This document shows positions 59,817 through 64,000 of a stretch of 64,000 nucleotides of DNA, piece by piece. Made by a program: the position numbers and the translations under genes. This DNA comes from Culturomica sp. (GTDB lineage: Bacteria; Bacteroidota; Bacteroidia; Bacteroidales; Marinifilaceae). Every line of letters starts with the position of its first letter. Position 1 is the stretch's first letter. The notes below the pieces were generated by a model. The model ran no database searches and had not been told where the DNA came from. It was given only the letters and a program-made list of their open reading frames with translations. Where the stretch lies: the NCBI GenBank assembly GCA_031262745.1, contig JAISHE010000012.1, forward strand, positions 38,706-102,705, in the 5' to 3' direction.

Positions 59817-62501
59817 TTGAGCACAAATGTTTTAGCTAATAATGTGAGGTTCAATTCAAAGCCGTCTGTTTTTTTAAGCGGCGACACTGTAATGATTTCA
59901 TTTTCATTGTCTTGGGATCATGCTTGGCGAGATGACTTTAATTGGGACGCAGTTTGGGTTTTTGGGAAGTATACAGTGGGTATGGAGGACACTTGGCACC
60001 ACCTAAAGCTCTTACCCTCAGGATATTTAGCACCTTCGGACTTCACTTATGACGTGGGAAAGACAGATGCTTCGCGTGCGGGCGGAGTCTTCCTTATGCG
60101 TGCTGATCAAGGCAGTGGAAACGTTAATAATCAGACGTTTACAATCAAAACAATGCGTTCCGATTTTGGTAATATTGCCGACACAAGTATTGCAAACAAT
60201 GACGTTTTCCTTTCTCTTTCTGCCGTTGAAATGGTGTACATTCCTTACGGGGGCTATTATTTGGGCGACGGAGCAACTCAAAATCGTTTGGGCAGCAATA
60301 ACGGCGGAATGATTGCTGTGAACAGCGAAGATGCTCTGAATGTTTATCCTATTACAGCCGGAAGTGAGGGTGCAGCGAAAAGTTTACCTGCCACGTATCC
60401 CAAAGGCTACAAGGGTTTCTACTGTATGAAATATGAAGTGAGTCAGGAACAGTACGTAAGTTTTCTCAACAATTTGACAAGAACGCAGCAAAAGGCTCGT
60501 ATCGGAAATAATCTTGATGAATTAAAGGTAGGAGAGTACGTTTTCGGCGATAAATCGCAGCCAAGTTATAGAAACGGTATTTGCGTGCTTGCGAATGCTT
60601 CCGATAAGCCGGCAGTTTTCGGTTGTAATCTTAATCCTGCTGCACCTTACTTTGGCGAGGACGACGGTAAGTGTATTGCTTGTAATTATCTCACGCCTGC
60701 TGATATGTTGGCTTATTGCGACTGGGCATGTTTGCGTCCGATGAGCGAGCTGGAATATGAAAAGGCTTGCCGCAGACCTTATCCTCAACCGGCACTCGGA
60801 GGAGAGTTCGTTTGGAACTCTGCGAGCGGCGTTAGCAGTTTGAGCGGAGCGGGTTCCCTGCTCAACGCCGGAAGAATCAATGAGAAGCCATCTTTGGCTG
60901 CAACTAACGTCAATTATAATAATGGTAGTCTGGGACCTGTTCGCAGTGCGAGTTTCGGCACTTCAAGTTCGACACAAGCGCAGGCAGGGGCATCGTTTTG
61001 GGGTTTGATGGAGATGAGCGGTAATGTGGCAGAGCTTTGCTATTCCGTTGATGCTACAACTTTTAATACTTCCGATATATATGCTTCTCATGGTAACGGC
61101 GCAATAAACGCAAACGGAACAAGCGACATTGCCGCAAGTGTTTGGGCAAACACAGCCGCTTCTTTTATTGCTAAGGGCGGAAGTTTTGCAAGTGGAAACA
61201 CAGATGAGTTAATGATTTCGGACAGGACGAGAGCTACGGTTACCGACACAAGGGATAGCACAATGGGCTTTCGAGCCGTTCACACGTTTGGCAGCAGTAG
61301 TGCGGTGGTAAATCCGGGCATAATTAAAGTTTCTGCGATAAGTTGTCCTGATGCAGCGATAATAGTTTCCGACAGCGTGCAGGGAAGCGCAACGTGGAAT
61401 GGAGCTGTGGTGAGTACGAAAGTAAGCTATCTTTGGTATGTTCAAAAAGGAGCATCTACTACTTGGGAATTGATACCGAATGAAACTTCGGAGTCTGTAA
61501 GCTACATTCAGGGAAGTTTTAGCGGAGCAAGTTTGGCATTGAAGTTTAAGCGCAAAGCTATCACGGCATTGGGCGAAGCTTCGGTAACTGTTACAACAAC
61601 CATACCTAATCTTACAATTTCGTTTAGTCCGGTAAGCAGTACACTTAAGTCTTGTGATGTAAATTTAATTACTGCGAGTGTCCCTTACACATCCGGTACA
61701 TCAACTTACAGTTGGATAACAGAAACGGGCACTAAAACGGGAGCAAGTTATACTCCTGTTTACGGAGATTTCAGGGACGGTAATTTAACTAATGGCAATA
61801 AAACAGTTGAGTGCAATGTCGCAATGAGTGGCTGTCGCAATAGTGCTAATCTAAGTGTTACGGTTATTGCTGTTGAAACCGGAACTCCAATTAATTTCAC
61901 CTGCGGCAATAACTTTACGGACATCAGGAACAGTCAGATTTATCCTACGGTAAAGATAGGCAGTCAGTGTTGGATGAGGAAGAATATGAACATAGGTGCA
62001 CGTATAAACGGTGGCAATTTAACAGCTCATAAAACAGCGGGTATTCAAAAGATATGTAATAATAATGATGAAAATAATTGCACTACTTACGGCGGTCTTT
62101 ACAGTTGGGCGGAGGTAGTTAATGGAGAAAATGTGGCTTTGGGAAATATCAATAGTGCTACCGACTTTAATAGGAAGTGCACATTTGACGGTAGCAGGCA
62201 CACACAGGGTATTTGTCCTGATGGTTGGCATGTTCCAAGCGATGCAGAGGCTACAATATTAGCAAATTATGTAGGATGGACTAAAAATAGTTTAAATGGA
62301 AGTGGTTGGCAAGGACTTTATGGTGGTGAATGGAATGAAATTTTTTGCTGCATAGGTGCATGGGGAGCCGTGTGGTCATCATCAAATTATGGTTCTTACA
62401 GTGCGTGGCAGCAGCTAAGTATAGGTTCTTCAGAAACTAATGTCTTACGACAAACATTTCCTAAGTCGAAAGGTAATGCTGTCCGTTGTCTTTTAAATTA
62501 G
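59817..62501 (+). CDS. SUMF1/FGE-sulfatase-type domain protein with C-terminal FISUMP domain
   Basis: YIPYGGYYLGDG...GFYCMKYEVSQEQYVSFLN...ADMLAYCDWACLRPMSELEYEKACR...FWGLMEMSGNVAELCY...MGFRAVHTF; C-terminal VKIGSQCWMRKNMNIG...GICPDGWHVPSDAEATIL. Confidence 0.85.
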   Translation: MSTNVLANNVRFNSKPSVFLSGDTVMISFSLSWDHAWRDDFNWDAVWVFGKYTVGMEDTWHHLKLLPSGYLAPSDFTYDVGKTDASRAGGVFLMRADQGSGNVNNQTFTIKTMRSDFGNIADTSIANNDVFLSLSAVEMVYIPYGGYYLGDGATQNRLGSNNGGMIAVNSEDALNVYPITAGSEGAAKSLPATYPKGYKGFYCMKYEVSQEQYVSFLNNLTRTQQKARIGNNLDELKVGEYVFGDKSQPSYRNGICVLANASDKPAVFGCNLNPAAPYFGEDDGKCIACNYLTPADMLAYCDWACLRPMSELEYEKACRRPYPQPALGGEFVWNSASGVSSLSGAGSLLNAGRINEKPSLAATNVNYNNGSLGPVRSASFGTSSSTQAQAGASFWGLMEMSGNVAELCYSVDATTFNTSDIYASHGNGAINANGTSDIAASVWANTAASFIAKGGSFASGNTDELMISDRTRATVTDTRDSTMGFRAVHTFGSSSAVVNPGIIKVSAISCPDAAIIVSDSVQGSATWNGAVVSTKVSYLWYVQKGASTTWELIPNETSESVSYIQGSFSGASLALKFKRKAITALGEASVTVTTTIPNLTISFSPVSSTLKSCDVNLITASVPYTSGTSTYSWITETGTKTGASYTPVYGDFRDGNLTNGNKTVECNVAMSGCRNSANLSVTVIAVETGTPINFTCGNNFTDIRNSQIYPTVKIGSQCWMRKNMNIGARINGGNLTAHKTAGIQKICNNNDENNCTTYGGLYSWAEVVNGENVALGNINSATDFNRKCTFDGSRHTQGICPDGWHVPSDAEATILANYVGWTKNSLNGSGWQGLYGGEWNEIFCCIGAWGAVWSSSNYGSYSAWQQLSIGSSETNVLRQTFPKSKGNAVRCLLN

Positions 62502-62505
62502 GTCA

Positions 62506-62817
62506 ATGATTGAAAAATTGAGTTATAAATTTATGTCGGCGAGCAGCTCACTTATACAATTCAAGGATTCGCTTGTACAATTGAGCGTTCCGCTTGTACA
62601 ATTCAAAGACTCGCTTGCACAATTGAGTGGCTCGCTTGTACAATTCAAAGATTCGCTTGCACAATTGAGTGTTCCGCTTGTACAATTCAAAGACTCACTT
62701 GTGCAATTGAGTGGCTCGCTTGTACAATTCAAAGACTCACTTGTACAATTGAAAGTTCGGCGAAATATCCAAAGAGTATTTCAAACTCGCCCGAAGATTG
62801 GGCGGAATTTTATATAA
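62506..62817 (+). CDS. Possible heptad-repeat small protein (103 aa) over a 21/42-bp repeat array
   Basis: MIEKLSYKFMSASSSLIQFKDSL(VQLSxPLVQFKDSL)n; parallels ORF at 48618. Confidence 0.4.
   Translation: MIEKLSYKFMSASSSLIQFKDSLVQLSVPLVQFKDSLAQLSGSLVQFKDSLAQLSVPLVQFKDSLVQLSGSLVQFKDSLVQLKVRRNIQRVFQTRPKIGRNFI
62557..62750. repeat. 21-bp tandem repeat array (42-bp higher order), ten CAATT motifs
   Basis: CAATT at 62557, 62578, 62599, 62620, 62641, 62662, 62683, 62704, 62725, 62746; alternating CAATTCAAAGACTCGCTTGNA / CAATTGAGNGNNCCGCTTGTA-type units. Confidence 0.98.
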
Positions 62818-62836
62818 ACCACTAATAGTTAATATT

Positions 62837-63505
62837 ATGAGTACAATGGATTTTATTCCGGGCGCAGATGCCCAATTCAACACTTTCCAGAGTGTTGTTG
62901 TAAATTCAGTTGAAAAGAATGCGGAATTGTGGCTTATCCCCGCAGATGTTGTTACGGATGTGGCAGCACTTCGAGCCAAGTGGGAATCGGCATATTCCGT
63001 AGTAGAGAACCCGGCAACGAAGACAAGCGTAGCCGTACAGGCGAAGAATTCCGCCCGTAATGAGTATGAGAAGCAATTACGCATGTTGCTAAAATCTTAC
63101 ATCACCTACAATCCCAAAGTGAGCGATGAGGATAAAATGGCTATGGGCTTGCCGTTGCACAAAACCACTCGCACGCCTGTACCCGTACCTGATACAGTTC
63201 CCGACGTAACGGAGATAGACCGCAATATGATACGTTGCATCACGCTTTATTTCCGCGATTCGGGTAGCGACCATCGCGCCAAACCTGCGGGTGTTCAGGG
63301 AGCAGTGGTAAAGTGGATATTGAGCGATACGCCACCAAGCGGCATAGACGTGTTCACTCATTCCGCCTTAGACACCAAGTCGCCCATAACGTTGGAGTTC
63401 ACGGAGCAGGAGCGCGGTAAGGTTGTCTATTTTGCCCTCGCTTGGCAAAACACCAAAGGCGAGATGGGACATTTCGGCGAGATACAAAGCAGCATAGTGC
63501 CGTAG
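62837..63505 (+). CDS. Conserved hypothetical protein (DFIPGADAQFNTFQ family), downstream of repeat array
   Basis: MSTMDFIPGADAQFNTFQSVVVNSVEKNAELWLIPADVVTDVAALRAKWESAYSV...; 222 aa; paralogous N-terminus at 48935. Confidence 0.7.
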   Translation: MSTMDFIPGADAQFNTFQSVVVNSVEKNAELWLIPADVVTDVAALRAKWESAYSVVENPATKTSVAVQAKNSARNEYEKQLRMLLKSYITYNPKVSDEDKMAMGLPLHKTTRTPVPVPDTVPDVTEIDRNMIRCITLYFRDSGSDHRAKPAGVQGAVVKWILSDTPPSGIDVFTHSALDTKSPITLEFTEQERGKVVYFALAWQNTKGEMGHFGEIQSSIVP

Positions 63506-63530
63506 GGGCAACCCTTGTGGTTGCCCCTAC
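63502..63530. repeat. GTAGGGGC-family palindromic repeat
   Basis: GTAGGGGCAACC-CTTGT-GGTTGCCCCTAC, 12-bp perfect arms. Confidence 0.92.
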
Positions 63531-63695
63531 GAGGGGAAATACCATGAAAATGGTTGGGCGTATGGTATAACGCCTCTGATGAGGTAGCAACAGGCAGATG
63601 GACTTTTGTCCGAGCGGATTAAACTTTTTTAGTAAGTGTTTGAGGTTTATGAAGCAAGAACAATGTTCATCTGCTTTTTTGTGGGCGGTAATTCC

Positions 63696-63771
63696 GTAGG
63701 GGCGTTGCATGCAACGCCCAAAAACAATGAAAATATGCACAGCACATGGGCGTTGCATGCAACGCCCCTAC
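63696..63771. repeat. GTAGGGGC-family inverted-repeat element
   Basis: GTAGGGGCGTTGCATGCAACGCCC (63696-63719) and GGGCGTTGCATGCAACGCCCCTAC (63748-63771). Confidence 0.92.
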
Positions 63772-63872
63772 ATCCTGAGAGATTGCGAACATGTTTGGAG
63801 GAGCTGCCGGCTTGTCGGCTGGCAGGTTAAACCAATAACAATTCCGTAGATAATGATTAAATTTTAAATTAG

Positions 63873-63880
63873 TATCTTTG
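63873..63880 (+). promoter_or_regulatory. Bacteroidota -7 promoter element (TATCTTTG)
   Basis: TAnnTTTG match ~27 bp upstream of the ATG at 63907. Confidence 0.4.
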
Positions 63881-63906
63881 TAATTCAAATCAAGAATGTT
63901 TAAAAT

Positions 63907-64000
63907 ATGAATTCTATTGTTGGAGTAAACGTACAATCGGAAATCGGGAAATTGCAAGGAGTAATTATACACACTCCGGGTGAGGAAGTAGAAAATATGA
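63907..64000 (+). CDS. arcA: Arginine deiminase (N-terminal fragment; runs off right edge)
   Basis: MNSIVGVNVQSEIGKLQGVIIHTPGEEVENM, typical arginine deiminase N-terminus. Confidence 0.75.
   Translation, partial: MNSIVGVNVQSEIGKLQGVIIHTPGEEVENM

Overview
The window looks like chromosomal DNA from a Bacteroidota (Bacteroidales-like) bacterium. It has moderate-to-low GC, TAnnTTTG-like -7 promoter elements, and families such as HydF, DUF3127, FISUMP and DUF1460. Main contents:
(1) ~0-10.5 kb: a minus-strand type III-A (Csm) CRISPR-Cas effector operon, cas6-cas10-[RhuM]-csm2-csm3-csm4-csm5-csm6(CARF-HEPN)-RecD-like helicase. A RhuM-family gene is embedded between cas10 and csm2 with overlapping start/stop codons. 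No cas1/cas2 and no CRISPR array are visible in the window.
(2) ~11-22.5 kb: housekeeping genes (gap, lptB, hydF, patatin, apbE, lolD, FKBP PPIases).
(3) 22.7-38.2 kb: a hybrid ABC/RND efflux locus. It includes an RND permease fused to an ABC ATPase, where the ATPase appears split by a ~177-aa membrane insertion.
(4) 38-47 kb: pheS, rbfA, tRNA-Pro(CGG), speA, and an AAA/DUF4143 ATPase with a 31-bp tandem repeat upstream. A KilA-N gene carrying a perfect 32-bp palindrome follows.
(5) 47-64 kb: a PEGA lipoprotein, a candidate standalone structured ncRNA, an RND efflux operon, an M3 peptidase, nested GTAGGGGC palindromic repeats and a SUMF1-FISUMP protein. It also holds two copies of a [ten-unit 21-bp tandem-repeat ORF]-[DF(I/V)P protein] module.
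Most novel candidates: the RhuM-containing type III operon, the split RND-ABC fusion, the duplicated 21-bp-repeat module and the ~145-nt ncRNA. No database searches were run; family names come from recognising motifs in the sequence.
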